64,000 bases of DNA from CAYJFQ01 sp964369955 (GTDB lineage: Bacteria; Bacillota_I; Bacilli_A; Erysipelotrichales; Erysipelotrichaceae), in the NCBI GenBank assembly GCA_964369955.1, contig CAYJFQ010000004.1, positions 35,477 to 99,476 of the forward strand, in the 5' to 3' direction. How positions within the stretch are numbered: the first letter of the stretch is position 1; each line of letters begins with the position of its first letter. The notes beneath the pieces are model-generated. The model searched no databases and was not told the origin of the DNA. It saw only the letters and a list, made by a program, of their open reading frames with translations. Below, piece after piece: positions 17,493 to 25,667 of the stretch. A program made the position numbers and the translations under genes.

Positions 17493-17865
17493 CTTTAGAC
17501 TCCTGCCAACTCCAATTAATCAAAAATCGATCATTTTCGTCTGATCCATTTAATATTTCATAATCCACACTAATTGAATTATTTTCAATAACCAGTTCGT
17601 GAGTAAACAATTTTAACTCAAAATCTCCGTGTTCGCCACTAATAAACATTGACGATTGTTGATTCTTGACACAATTATAAATAATTTTTAATTCACTGCG
17701 ACGATAACAACTAATCTCATTATCTCCAATTTTGATATCCATATAATTGTTTTCTTTATCAAAGTAAGTCAAGCAACTATTGTTGTAGTCCCCTATACCT
17801 TTGTTTAACAGGTTATATTCACCTGTGCTTAGATCTTTTTTAGTTACTATTAATTGAATTTTCAT
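17485..17865 (-). CDS. DUF1934 family protein (YwiB-like)
   Basis: Small beta-rich protein of 126 residues, in keeping with the calycin-like barrel of DUF1934/YwiB proteins. Seen: short alternating strands throughout, the YFDKENNYMDIKIGDNE stretch near 35-51 and a C-terminal YEILNGSDENDRFLINWSW segment near 102-120 (given in part). Identification rests as much on context as on sequence: ywiB lies directly upstream of argS in Bacillus, and here the two overlap. Function of the family is not established. It is the first gene of the argS operon, behind a near-consensus promoter. Confidence 0.72.
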   Translation of the reverse strand: MKIQLIVTKKDLSTGEYNLLNKGIGDYNNSCLTYFDKENNYMDIKIGDNEISCYRRSELKIIYNCVKNQQSSMFISGEHGDFELKLFTHELVIENNSISVDYEILNGSDENDRFLINWSWQESKDE

Positions 17866-17883
17866 ATATTTTATTTCCTAGTT

Positions 17884-17912
17884 ATTATAGCCATCATTAT
17901 ATATAAATGCAA
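17884..17912 (-). promoter_or_regulatory. Promoter of the DUF1934-argS-rpoE-pepV operon
   Basis: Minus strand TTGCAT (17912-17907), exactly 17-base spacer, TATAAT (17889-17884). Followed by the ribosome site AGGAAA before the ATG at 17865. Confidence 0.75.
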
Positions 17913-17930
17913 GCCAAAAAATGACAAATT

Positions 17931-17954
17931 AAAACAACTATTACTAGTTGTTTT
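17931..17954 (-). terminator. Terminator of the ispF-gltX-ywfO operon
   Basis: Minus strand AAAACAACTA, loop GTAA, TAGTTGTTTT, 10 base pairs; overlaps the ywfO stop codon. The T tract is short. Confidence 0.65.
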
Positions 17955-19143
17955 CAACAGGGTAATAAATCTTATAATCTTCTTTATGAACCCCTTTAAC
18001 AATCGCCCTTACAATTGTTGAAATTTCAGACAATTCCACTATTTCTTGTGCGTTTGTATAAACATTAATTAAATTCTCGTTTCCAGCAACATATGGTTGA
18101 TAAGGAATCTGTTTTGCTGAATCGATAAATAGGTAATAATTACTATCATACCCTTCAACCAAACTTAAATAATCCTCAACAGTTTCTCCTTCTTTAATAG
18201 TTTTATACTTAAATAAGCGACGGTTTAATAATCTACTTGCTAAATCACTCAGTATTTTATCTTCATCATTAACCATTAAAGAAAAACCATAATAACAAGT
18301 ATTCTCATCTAATAAAAAATGGTCCTTAACTGTTATTTCATCACTTTTAAATAGTCCTTTAAACATTGGATATTTCTCTACATTTCCAACTTCTAATAAT
18401 CTTCTAAACAATAATACCAATAGAGTTTCAAAAGATCTTGAGGTAGGGTGGTAGTATACCTGCCAATACATATGGTAACGAGCCATAATATAATCTTCAA
18501 TTGTATGAACTCCCGTTTCTTTTACTACAAGTTGGTTGTCTACCACTACTAAGGTTCTTAAAACTCTCTCTAAGTCAAACTCTCCATATGTAGTACCTGT
18601 AAAGTAAGAGTCCCTTAATAAATAATCCATTCTATCTGCATCCATTTGACTTGAGACTAATTGAATTAATAATTTGTTTTCAGCAGTGTGATTAATGACA
18701 CTAGCTACCGCTTGTGGCAGTTTATGGTTATAGTTTTTTAAAACTCTGTTAATTTCACTATCCTCTAGAATAACTCTAATTGTCATTTCTTCGTGATTAA
18801 TCGCACTTACACTTTCAAAAGCATGACTAAATGGTCCATGACCAACATCATGGAGTAAGGCTGCACACATTACAGTTATCTTATCAAAATCATTTAACTT
18901 CTCTTTAAGGCTAGAGATTTCTGAAATCATGCGACGCACAATTTCATAAACACCTAAAGAATGACCAAAGCGGCTATGTTCAGCTGTATGAAATACCACA
19001 AAAGTTCCACCTAGTTGGTGTATCCTCCTAAGTCTTTGAAATTCTTTTGTGTTAATTAGATCCCATAATAATTGATATTCAACATGAATATAATTATGAA
19101 TTGGGTCTCTCATTACTTTGATTTCTTTAAGTTTTTTCATCAT
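17944..19143 (-). CDS. HD-domain phosphohydrolase (YwfO/dGTPase-like)
   Basis: Cytosolic protein of 399 residues. The HD metal motifs are EHSRFGHSLGVYEIV (about 55-69), LLHDVGHGPFSHAFE (about 94-108, with the HD pair) and QMDADRMDYLLRDS (about 162). This arrangement is the YwfO branch of the dGTPase/SAMHD1-like superfamily, which hydrolyses (deoxy)nucleoside triphosphates; the exact substrate is not known from sequence. It is the last gene of the ispF-gltX operon and starts 7 bases after gltX. Two adjacent ATG codons (19143 and 19140) are possible starts. Confidence 0.88.
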   Translation of the reverse strand: MMKKLKEIKVMRDPIHNYIHVEYQLLWDLINTKEFQRLRRIHQLGGTFVVFHTAEHSRFGHSLGVYEIVRRMISEISSLKEKLNDFDKITVMCAALLHDVGHGPFSHAFESVSAINHEEMTIRVILEDSEINRVLKNYNHKLPQAVASVINHTAENKLLIQLVSSQMDADRMDYLLRDSYFTGTTYGEFDLERVLRTLVVVDNQLVVKETGVHTIEDYIMARYHMYWQVYYHPTSRSFETLLVLLFRRLLEVGNVEKYPMFKGLFKSDEITVKDHFLLDENTCYYGFSLMVNDEDKILSDLASRLLNRRLFKYKTIKEGETVEDYLSLVEGYDSNYYLFIDSAKQIPYQPYVAGNENLINVYTNAQEIVELSEISTIVRAIVKGVHKEDYKIYYPVENN

Positions 19144-19150
19144 TTAATTC

Positions 19151-20581
19151 CTATGCCAACTCTTTTAAAATACGTTCTTTACCAAATAATTCTAGGGTAG
19201 TCATTAAATCAGGTCCATGAGTAATACGAGTGGTTAATACTCTTAATCCCATAAATAATGGTTTTCCTTTAATACCTGTAGTATTTTTAACATTATTCAT
19301 TGCGGTTTTTAAATTTTCACTAGTCCACTCAATATCTTTAACTTCCTGATAAAAAACTTCCTTTAAAATAGGAGTAGTTTCCCAAGTTAACACTTCTTTT
19401 GCGTCTTCTTCTAATTCTTGCTCCACAAAGAATACTTTACTTGCAGCAATTATTTCTTGCCCATAAGAAATTTGAGGTTGGTATAATAGTATTAATTTTT
19501 CTAACCAACTTTCACTCTTATCCGATAAGTCATAAGTCTCTTTTAAAAACGGTAAACATAACTCTTTGATTTTTTCGGGGTTTAGTTCTTTAATATAACG
19601 ATTATTTACCCAAGCTAATTTGCCTTTATCAAACATACTTGGTGATTTAGATAAGCGTTTTTCAGTAAATTCTTTAACTAATTCATCGTGCGTAAAAATT
19701 TCTTGTTCACTAGCTGGAGACCAACCTAACAAAGACATAAAATTAAACATGGCCTCTGGTAAATATCCCACTTCTTTATATTGACTTAAAAACTGCATAA
19801 TATCATTATCCCTTTTAGAGAGTTTTTTATGTTGTTCATTAACAATTAATGTCATGTGTCCAAATTTAGGAATATCCCACCCTAACATTTTAGAGACCAT
19901 CATTTGTTTTGGAGTGTTACTCAGGTGTTCTTCTCCTCTGAATACATGAGTGATATCCATTGTATGATCATCAACAACAACCGCATAGTTATAAGTAGGG
20001 ATACCATTTGATTTCACTAGTACCCAATCACCTATATCTTTAGATTCGAAAGATACCTTCCCCCTAATCATATCTTCAAATTCATATGTTTCATTTTCTG
20101 GAACTCTAATTCTAATGCTATAAGTTCTTCCTTCATCTTCATATTTTTTTATTTGTTCTGGAGTTAGATGTAGACAAGAACGACTATATCTTGTAGAAGA
20201 ATATCCAGCATCTACTTGTTTTTTGTAGTCTTCTTCTAATTCTTCACTAGTACAATAACATTTATAAGCATAACCTTTTTCCAATAATTCATTTACATAT
20301 TTATTGTAAATATCTAAACGTTCCATTTGACGATATGGAGCATATTTAGGATTAGGATTAGCTGGTGATTCATCAGGAGTAATACCTAACCAATTTAAAT
20401 AGAAATATTGACTCTCTTCTCCACCCTCAACATTTCTTTCTAAATCTGTATCTTCAATTCTTAAAATAAAATCACCTTCATAGTGTTTGGCAAATAAATA
20501 ATTAAACAACGCAGTCCTTGCGTTACCAATGTGTAAGAACCCTGTTGGGCTTGGTGCATATCTAACTCTAACTTTATTCAT
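19151..20581 (-). CDS. gltX: Glutamyl-tRNA synthetase
   Basis: Class I synthetase of 476 residues. The HIGH motif is PTGFLHIGNARTA (about 11-23), the KMSKS-like motif is KKLSKRDND (about 250-258), and a helical anticodon-binding domain fills the C-terminal third. It charges tRNA-Glu and, as in most Firmicutes, may also mischarge tRNA-Gln if GatCAB is present, which the window does not show. The start overlaps the ispF stop by 8 bases, the same ispF-gltX order as in Bacillus but without ispD. Confidence 0.95.
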   Translation of the reverse strand: MNKVRVRYAPSPTGFLHIGNARTALFNYLFAKHYEGDFILRIEDTDLERNVEGGEESQYFYLNWLGITPDESPANPNPKYAPYRQMERLDIYNKYVNELLEKGYAYKCYCTSEELEEDYKKQVDAGYSSTRYSRSCLHLTPEQIKKYEDEGRTYSIRIRVPENETYEFEDMIRGKVSFESKDIGDWVLVKSNGIPTYNYAVVVDDHTMDITHVFRGEEHLSNTPKQMMVSKMLGWDIPKFGHMTLIVNEQHKKLSKRDNDIMQFLSQYKEVGYLPEAMFNFMSLLGWSPASEQEIFTHDELVKEFTEKRLSKSPSMFDKGKLAWVNNRYIKELNPEKIKELCLPFLKETYDLSDKSESWLEKLILLYQPQISYGQEIIAASKVFFVEQELEEDAKEVLTWETTPILKEVFYQEVKDIEWTSENLKTAMNNVKNTTGIKGKPLFMGLRVLTTRITHGPDLMTTLELFGKERILKELA

Positions 20582-21056
20582 TTTCTCTCCCTGCTAATAA
20601 AACTACTGCTTGAGCAACAGCTCCATCAGAACTACCAATAAATCCTAATTTTTCTGCACATGTAGCTTTTATATTAATATCTTGTAAAGGACAATTTAAA
20701 ATTTTTGCAACATTTTCTTTCATTTGATTAATATATGGAGCTAGTTTTGGTTTTTCAATAATAACTAACGCATCTAAATTACCAATTCGATATCCATTGT
20801 TTCTCATCAACTCCTCAACCGCTGCTAATAAAATCATCGAATCAGCACCTTTGTATTTAGGATCTGTATCAGGAAAATGTCTTCCTAAATCACCCATACC
20901 TAAAGCACCAATAATTGATTCACAGATTGCATGCAATAAAACATCCGCATCAGAATGGCCAAGTAAGCCTTTTTCAAAAGGAATTTTCACTCCTCCTAAT
21001 ATTAAATCACGCCCTTCAACTAATTTATGAATATCTGTAGATTGACCAATTCTCAT
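20574..21056 (-). CDS. ispF: 2-C-methyl-D-erythritol 2,4-cyclodiphosphate synthase
   Basis: Enzyme of 160 residues in the non-mevalonate (MEP) isoprenoid pathway, forming the cyclic diphosphate with loss of CMP. Signatures include RIGQSTDIHKL (about 2-12, zinc-binding DIH), LGHSDADVLLHAI (about 33-45) and the IKATCAEKLGFIG motif near 124-136. Length matches the trimeric IspF family. The ribosome site is AAAGGAG. It is the first gene of the operon; ispD, normally adjacent or fused, is not in this window. Confidence 0.95.
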   Translation of the reverse strand: MRIGQSTDIHKLVEGRDLILGGVKIPFEKGLLGHSDADVLLHAICESIIGALGMGDLGRHFPDTDPKYKGADSMILLAAVEELMRNNGYRIGNLDALVIIEKPKLAPYINQMKENVAKILNCPLQDINIKATCAEKLGFIGSSDGAVAQAVVLLAGRENE

Positions 21057-21102
21057 AATATCTCCTTTACTTACGACTTTATTATAACCTATAATTATAT
21101 TT
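21057..21102. promoter_or_regulatory. Divergent promoter region of ispF and the PfkB kinase gene
   Basis: Two back-to-back TATAAT boxes: minus strand 21086-21081 for ispF and plus strand 21090-21095 for the kinase, the latter only 7 bases before its ATG. The -35 hexamers are weak. Confidence 0.5.
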
Positions 21103-21924
21103 ATGAATAAAATTGTTTTAATCGGAACTGCAATTAATGACCACTTAATTTATAGTGACTCAATAATTAAGGCAGGAACTTGTAATAAAGTTGAGGATTA
21201 TTTTATTTCTGGCGGGGTTATAAGAAATATTTCTTTTAATTTGGGCTATTTAGAAATACCAAATACTTTAATTAGTGTCTGGGGTAATGATATCCACAAA
21301 AAGAACTTGGTTAAGGAATTAAAAGATGTTGGTGTTACTATCAAGGGTCCAACAATTAATAAACCAACTCCAATTTTTACATCTATTGAGTCAGCTACTC
21401 AAAAATATTTGATTTCAAGTATTACAGATGATTTCTATTTTAACAATGAAAAAACAATACCTAATAAAATATTTAGCAATGCCGAATATTTAATTAGTGA
21501 TACTGATGATGATTATTTAATTCATCGCATCTTAAAAATTAATCCACAACTTAAATATATACAAATAGGAAGTTTACCTAGTAAATTAATTGCTCCTTAT
21601 ACATATGGGGTAATTTTAAATCGTCATGAATTCTCAAGACAAACAGGTCATAATAATTATTATAAAATATATCAACAGAATAATTATAATTGGTTAATAG
21701 TTACTCTAGATATTGATGGTGTTTATTTTTGTCAAAATCAAAAACAAGAGAATATCAACACTTATAACGTTAATGGCTACCCACTTGGTTGTGGTGATGG
21801 ATTTTGTAGTGGAGTAATTTTAAAGTTGAGTGAGGGTTATCCTTTAACAGAAGCCATCAATTATGGAAATGAAATTGCGAAAAGAATTTTTACTCATAGA
21901 GGTAATACCTTAAAAGAAAGATAA
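21103..21924 (+). CDS. PfkB-family carbohydrate kinase
   Basis: Sugar kinase-like protein of 273 residues, shorter than typical ribokinases (about 300). The N-terminal ISGGVIRNISFNLG segment (about 34-47) corresponds to the GG-N substrate motif, and the C-terminal GCGDGFCSGVILKL (about 225-238) is the PfkB anion-hole signature GAGDxF with Cys instead of Ala, the catalytic Asp being retained. The phosphorylated substrate is unknown; pseudouridine, ribose or fructose 1-phosphate types are all possible. There is no ribosome site and the -10 box lies 7 bases upstream, so the transcript is probably leaderless. It runs alone against the leftward genes around it. Confidence 0.85.
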   Translation: MNKIVLIGTAINDHLIYSDSIIKAGTCNKVEDYFISGGVIRNISFNLGYLEIPNTLISVWGNDIHKKNLVKELKDVGVTIKGPTINKPTPIFTSIESATQKYLISSITDDFYFNNEKTIPNKIFSNAEYLISDTDDDYLIHRILKINPQLKYIQIGSLPSKLIAPYTYGVILNRHEFSRQTGHNNYYKIYQQNNYNWLIVTLDIDGVYFCQNQKQENINTYNVNGYPLGCGDGFCSGVILKLSEGYPLTEAINYGNEIAKRIFTHRGNTLKER

Positions 21925-21932
21925 CATTTAAA

Positions 21933-21968
21933 AAGCAGAACTCAATTTGGAGATCTGCTTATTTTTTT
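21933..21968. terminator. Terminator between the PfkB kinase and darA genes
   Basis: AAGCAGA (21933-21939), 14-base loop, TCTGCTT (21954-21960), then ATTTTTTT. The two genes converge here. Confidence 0.7.
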
Positions 21969-22290
21969 ACATTTTAATAAATTGTTCTACATCAATTACA
22001 AAGACTGTTGCACCTCCAACTTGTACTTCAACCGGGAAGGCTGCATAACGACCAACATCATAAGTTGCAGTAGATGGAATAACTTCTGTTCTTTTTTGAC
22101 TTTCTCTTTTGATGATTTCTAAAACCTCATTTACTTTTTCATCTTCAGTTCCAACTATCAATGTTGTATTACCAGCTCTTAGAAATCCACCAGTTGTTGC
22201 AAGGCGTGTTACTGAGAAATTTGCCTTAGTAAGTTCTGATGATAAGTTCGCACTGTCTTCATTTGAGATAATAGCAAGAATAATTTTCAT
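21967..22290 (-). CDS. darA: PII-like cyclic-di-AMP receptor DarA (PstA, YaaQ)
   Basis: Small trimeric PII-like protein of 107 residues of the DUF970 family. Motifs seen: KIILAIISNEDS (about 2-13), the RLATTGGFLRAGNTTLIVGTE segment (about 29-49, in part), and VPIE-type C-terminal strand GGATVFVIDVEQF (about 92-104). In Bacillus, Listeria and Staphylococcus this protein binds c-di-AMP; what it signals to is not settled. Its position directly beside oriC is notable. It is convergent with the PfkB kinase gene. Confidence 0.92.
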   Translation of the reverse strand: MKIILAIISNEDSANLSSELTKANFSVTRLATTGGFLRAGNTTLIVGTEDEKVNEVLEIIKRESQKRTEVIPSTATYDVGRYAAFPVEVQVGGATVFVIDVEQFIKM

Positions 22291-22384
22291 ATTTGTTACC
22301 CCCGTGTTTTTAATATTTATATTATATTATATTTATTGTCTTATTTCTATCTTAAACTAATTCTTTTATTCACAATCATTATTT

Positions 22385-22625
22385 TAGTTTTCCACATTGA
22401 TAATTATAATTGTGGATAATTTTTAGTTGTTTGAATACTGGTTTTTTTAACATTTTAATGTTGATAACTTAAATTTATCGTTTTAGTTATCCATTATATA
22501 AATATTATTCACATTTTTTAAAAAAATATAAACATTATCCCCAAATTAATATTTGGGGATAACTGTGGATAACTATCTATAACCTTTTAAATATTGCATT
22601 GTTTAATTTATTTATTGTGGATAAC
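22385..22625. other. oriC, upstream DnaA-box cluster
   Basis: The 417 bases between darA and dnaA contain no gene. They hold three exact DnaA boxes TGTGGATAA (22411-22419, 22564-22572, 22616-22624), a TTTTCCACA variant (22388-22396), a weaker TTATCCATT (22487-22495), and a perfect inverted repeat with 12-base arms, TTATCCCCAAAT (22535-22546) and its complement (22551-22562), made of two facing TTATCCCCA boxes. Very A+T-rich stretches lie between. This is the incA/incB-like half of a bipartite Bacillus-type origin. Confidence 0.85.
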
Positions 22626-22650
22626 TATGTGAAGTGGTTTTTTTTGACTA

Positions 22651-22680
22651 TTGAATAGTTGATAATATTTAACTTATAAT
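22651..22680 (+). promoter_or_regulatory. Predicted dnaA promoter
   Basis: TTGAAT (22651-22656), 18-base spacer, TATAAT (22675-22680). The last DnaA box (22616-22624) is 26 bases upstream, suited to autoregulation by DnaA. Confidence 0.65.
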
Positions 22681-22707
22681 TAGTTTTGTTCTTGGGAGGG
22701 GATTTTT

Positions 22708-24066
22708 ATTAGCGGATTAGATGTATATTTACAAGACACTTGGCACCAAGCATTAAGTGTAATTAAACAGAATGAAGTTGTAGATACTATTATCTATACA
22801 ACTTATTTTGATGATACTAAATTATTAAGCCTTACTGATAAACTTGCGACAGTAGTGGTTTTTAATGTTATACAAAAAGAAGTGTTGAATTCTTTTATCG
22901 AAATATTAAATGACTCTTTAAGTGAAGTTACTAATCGTGAATATTCTTGTCAGATTGTTTTACAAAGTGATGTTTCAAATTTAAACAATAGTTTCCAGAT
23001 TAGTGAAGATCGTCAAAAACAACTTTTTAATAAAAATGCTCAGGATTTAAATCCTGATTATATTTTTGAATCTTTTATTGTTGGAGATTCTAATAAAGAA
23101 CCATATAGTGCAGCTTTAGCAGCTTCTACTAGTCCTGGTAAATTTTATAATCCTTTATTTATTTATGGAGATTCTGGTTTAGGGAAAACTCATTTATTAA
23201 ATTCTATCGGTAATTATATTCAAAAGAAAAATCCAGACGCAAAAATTTTATTAATTACAGCTTCTGATTTTGTGACAGGGGTCTTTCACTCTAAAAATAA
23301 TCTTGAGGACTATAAAAATAAATTATCTTCAGTAGATGTTTTATTATTTGATGAAGTTCAATTTTTAGCTGATAAAAAGAAATCTGATGAGATATTTTTC
23401 CATGTTTTTAATGAGCTTGTAAATAAACGCAAGCAAATAGTTTTAACTTCAGATTGTCCGCCGCATGAATTAAAAGGTTTAGAAGATCGTTTAGTTTCAC
23501 GTTTTTCTTCTGGTTTGACAGTTACTATTAATGCGCCAGAATTTGAGACTGCTGTTCGTATTATTAAAAGTAAATTAGAAAAACAAACTAGTGGTTTAGA
23601 TATTGATAATAATGTAATTGATTATATTGCTGCTAATTATTCTTCTGATGTTAGAAAAATTGAAGGTGCTTTAAATCGTCTTATTTTTAATTTAATTCAA
23701 AATAATGATAAAGAAAAAATTGATCTTCCTTTTGCAATAAGTATTTTAAAAGATGTTTACTCTATTAATTCTACATTAACTCCTAAAATTATCAAAGACG
23801 CAGTGAAAAACTTTTATGGTCTTTCAAAAGGTCAACTTGAAGGTAAGTCTCGAACAAATAATATAGCTGTCGCAAGACATATTGCTATGTACTTAATTAG
23901 AAAACATTTAGATCTTCCATTTAAGGAAATTGGTGATTTATTTGGAAAAAGAGATCACTCCACAGTTATGAATGGTTGTACTAAGGTTGAAAATTTAATT
24001 AAAACTGACAAAAATTACAAAACAGCCATTACAAAAATTGAAGACTATTTTACTAATGAAAATTAA
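22708..24066 (+). CDS. dnaA: Chromosomal replication initiator DnaA (ATT start)
   Basis: Initiator ATPase of 452 residues. Domain I begins at once (DTWHQALSVI, residues 10-19), domain III has Walker A GDSGLGKT (about 154-161), Walker B LLFDEVQFL and the sensor arginines, and domain IV has the DnaA-box helix-turn-helix with KSRTNNIAVARHIAMYL and GKRDHSTVMNG. The frame is open from the TAG at 22681 but has no ATG, GTG or TTG before GTG 22855, which would delete domain I. ATT at 22708 is 8 bases after a strong GGAGG (22695-22699), so translation very likely starts at ATT. Confidence 0.92.
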   Translation: MSGLDVYLQDTWHQALSVIKQNEVVDTIIYTTYFDDTKLLSLTDKLATVVVFNVIQKEVLNSFIEILNDSLSEVTNREYSCQIVLQSDVSNLNNSFQISEDRQKQLFNKNAQDLNPDYIFESFIVGDSNKEPYSAALAASTSPGKFYNPLFIYGDSGLGKTHLLNSIGNYIQKKNPDAKILLITASDFVTGVFHSKNNLEDYKNKLSSVDVLLFDEVQFLADKKKSDEIFFHVFNELVNKRKQIVLTSDCPPHELKGLEDRLVSRFSSGLTVTINAPEFETAVRIIKSKLEKQTSGLDIDNNVIDYIAANYSSDVRKIEGALNRLIFNLIQNNDKEKIDLPFAISILKDVYSINSTLTPKIIKDAVKNFYGLSKGQLEGKSRTNNIAVARHIAMYLIRKHLDLPFKEIGDLFGKRDHSTVMNGCTKVENLIKTDKNYKTAITKIEDYFTNEN

Positions 24067-24198
24067 TAACTATTAATCAACATTATAATTTGTTAAAATA
24101 ATCTTATAAATAAAGGGTATTTTATAGTTTTCCACAATTCCACAGTACTAATAATAATAAATAATTTAATATAAATATAATATAAAAGGAGATATCTT
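24067..24198. other. oriC, dnaA-dnaN intergenic unwinding region
   Basis: Contains a DnaA box variant TTTTCCACA (24128-24136), directly followed by a second partial box ATTCCACAG (24137-24145), then the triplet run CTA-ATA-ATA-ATA (24148-24159) and a pure A+T tract to 24185. Box, triplets and A+T tract in this order mimic the basal unwinding element (DnaA-trio) in the Bacillus dnaA-dnaN gap, although the triplets are not the exact consensus. Confidence 0.55.
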
Positions 24199-25317
24199 AT
24201 GGATTTTAAAATTTCAAAGAAAATAATTTCAACAGGATTAACTACAGTTTCTAGAGCTATTTCTGCAAGTACTCCACTACCTGCATTATCAGGAATAAAA
24301 CTTGAATGCAAACAAAATGAAATTATTTTGACTGGAAGTAATTCTGATATTTCAATTCAAACTAAAATTATTAAGGATAATAGTTTTGTTCTAGATGTTA
24401 CTAATACTGGTTCAATTGTAATTGAAGCTAAATACATTAGTGAAATAGTAAGAAAAATTGATTCAGATATTATTCATTTTCAAATAATTGATGGTTCTTT
24501 AACTAAAATTAGTGGTGATAGTGCGGAATTTAATATTAATGGAGTTAAAGCTAGTGAATATCCAAATATTGATTTTAGTAAACCAACTATGAATTTTTTA
24601 ATTAATTCTTATGAGTTAAAAAAGATTATTAATCAAACAACTTTTGCGACTAGTGAAAAAGAGACTAGACCAATTTTGACTGGTGTTAATTTTATAACTA
24701 ATAATGGAATATTAGAATGTGTTGCGACTGATTCTTTTAGATTAGCTAAGAAGATTTATAAAATTAATTTTTCAGAAAGTTTTAATATTAATGTCCCTTC
24801 TAAGTCATTGAATGAGGTAGAAAGAATTATTGATAAAGATTATGAGATTGAAGTAGCTGTTAGTGATAAAAAAATTCAATTTTATTTAGGTAATACTTTA
24901 GTCCAAACTCGCTTAATAGATGGCAAGTTTCCAGATACTTCTAAATTAATCCCTGAAGATTGTAGTTCTAAATTAATTGTTGATGCGCAGGATATTTTGA
25001 ATGCGATTGATCGTGCTTCATTTATAAAAAATGAAGGAGTTTCGGTTGTGAAATTATCTTTATCTGCAGAGGAAGCTGTAATTTCAACAAAGTCTCAAGA
25101 AGTAGGATTTTCTAAGGAAAATTTAATATTTAATGAATATTTAGGAGATGCATTAACTTTATCATTCCGTGGTAAATATGTTTATGATGCGATTAGACAT
25201 ATAGGTTCTTCTAAAATTATTATTGAATTTTCTAATGAAGTTAAGCCTTTTGTAGTAAAAGCTGTTGATGATGAATCAATAATCCAATTAATAGTACCTG
25301 TTAAGACTTTTAGTTAA
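24199..25317 (+). CDS. dnaN: DNA polymerase III sliding clamp (beta subunit)
   Basis: Clamp protein of 372 residues, the normal length for three repeated beta-clamp domains. The N-terminal SKKIISTGLTTVSRAIS, the central TRPILTGVNF (about 155-164) and ATDSFRLAKK (about 174-183), and the C-terminal ending PVKTFS with the IQLIVPVKT strand match the family. It encircles DNA as a dimer and tethers polymerase and repair proteins. The ribosome site AAAAGGAG is strong. It follows dnaA after the presumed unwinding region and is ended by its own terminator. Confidence 0.95.
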   Translation: MDFKISKKIISTGLTTVSRAISASTPLPALSGIKLECKQNEIILTGSNSDISIQTKIIKDNSFVLDVTNTGSIVIEAKYISEIVRKIDSDIIHFQIIDGSLTKISGDSAEFNINGVKASEYPNIDFSKPTMNFLINSYELKKIINQTTFATSEKETRPILTGVNFITNNGILECVATDSFRLAKKIYKINFSESFNINVPSKSLNEVERIIDKDYEIEVAVSDKKIQFYLGNTLVQTRLIDGKFPDTSKLIPEDCSSKLIVDAQDILNAIDRASFIKNEGVSVVKLSLSAEEAVISTKSQEVGFSKENLIFNEYLGDALTLSFRGKYVYDAIRHIGSSKIIIEFSNEVKPFVVKAVDDESIIQLIVPVKTFS

Positions 25318-25354
25318 TTTAAAGGTTTTTAAGACAAATTTTGATAAAATGACA

Positions 25355-25380
25355 AAAAACACCAAATTGGTGTTTTTGTT
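25355..25380 (+). terminator. Terminator of dnaA-dnaN
   Basis: AAAAACACC (25355-25363), loop AAATT, GGTGTTTTT (25369-25377), continued T-rich. Confidence 0.75.
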
Positions 25381-25418
25381 TGTTAGGAGTAATATAAATG
25401 GCTTATTTAAGCATTTTG

Positions 25419-25427
25419 TGATATAAT
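25419..25427 (+). promoter_or_regulatory. Extended -10 promoter of the yaaA-recF-gyrBA genes
   Basis: TGA directly before TATAAT (25422-25427), an extended -10 element, 25 bases before the yaaA start. The -35 position reads TGGCTT, which is poor, as usual with extended -10 promoters. Confidence 0.55.
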
Positions 25428-25451
25428 AACTTTGTATGTTGAGGTAAGTAT

Positions 25452-25667
25452 ATGGAAAAAATAACATTAAATAGGGAATATATTACATTAGGTCAATTAT
25501 TAAAAGTAGGAGACTTTGTAAACAGTGGTGCAGAAACTAAAGAAATGGTTAAGATTTTAAATATTTATGTCAACAAAGAAAAAGAGAATCGTCGTGGACG
25601 TAAGTTGTATGCAGGTGATGTAATAGAAATTGAAGAAAGGTCATTTTTAATTGAACCATGTCAATAA
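25452..25667 (+). CDS. yaaA: S4-domain RNA-binding protein YaaA
   Basis: Protein of 71 residues consisting of a single S4 fold. Seen: ITLGQLLKVGDFVNSGAE (about 11-28, in part), VNKEKENRRGRKLYAGDVI (about 41-59, in part), the basic and DVI parts being the S4 RNA-binding signature. It is a constant companion of recF in Firmicutes. The start follows TTGAGGTA. Its end overlaps recF by 10 bases. Its cellular role is not established. Confidence 0.9.
   Translation: MEKITLNREYITLGQLLKVGDFVNSGAETKEMVKILNIYVNKEKENRRGRKLYAGDVIEIEERSFLIEPCQ

Noticed and set aside
22855..24066. GTG at 22855 as start of dnaA
   Set aside because: It would delete domain I, which is clearly encoded upstream in the same frame, and has no ribosome site.
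25385..25421. Seven-codon frame MAYLSIL with AGGAG before it, upstream of yaaA
   Set aside because: It lies before the predicted yaaA promoter and after a terminator, so it is unlikely to be a leader peptide; too short to judge.
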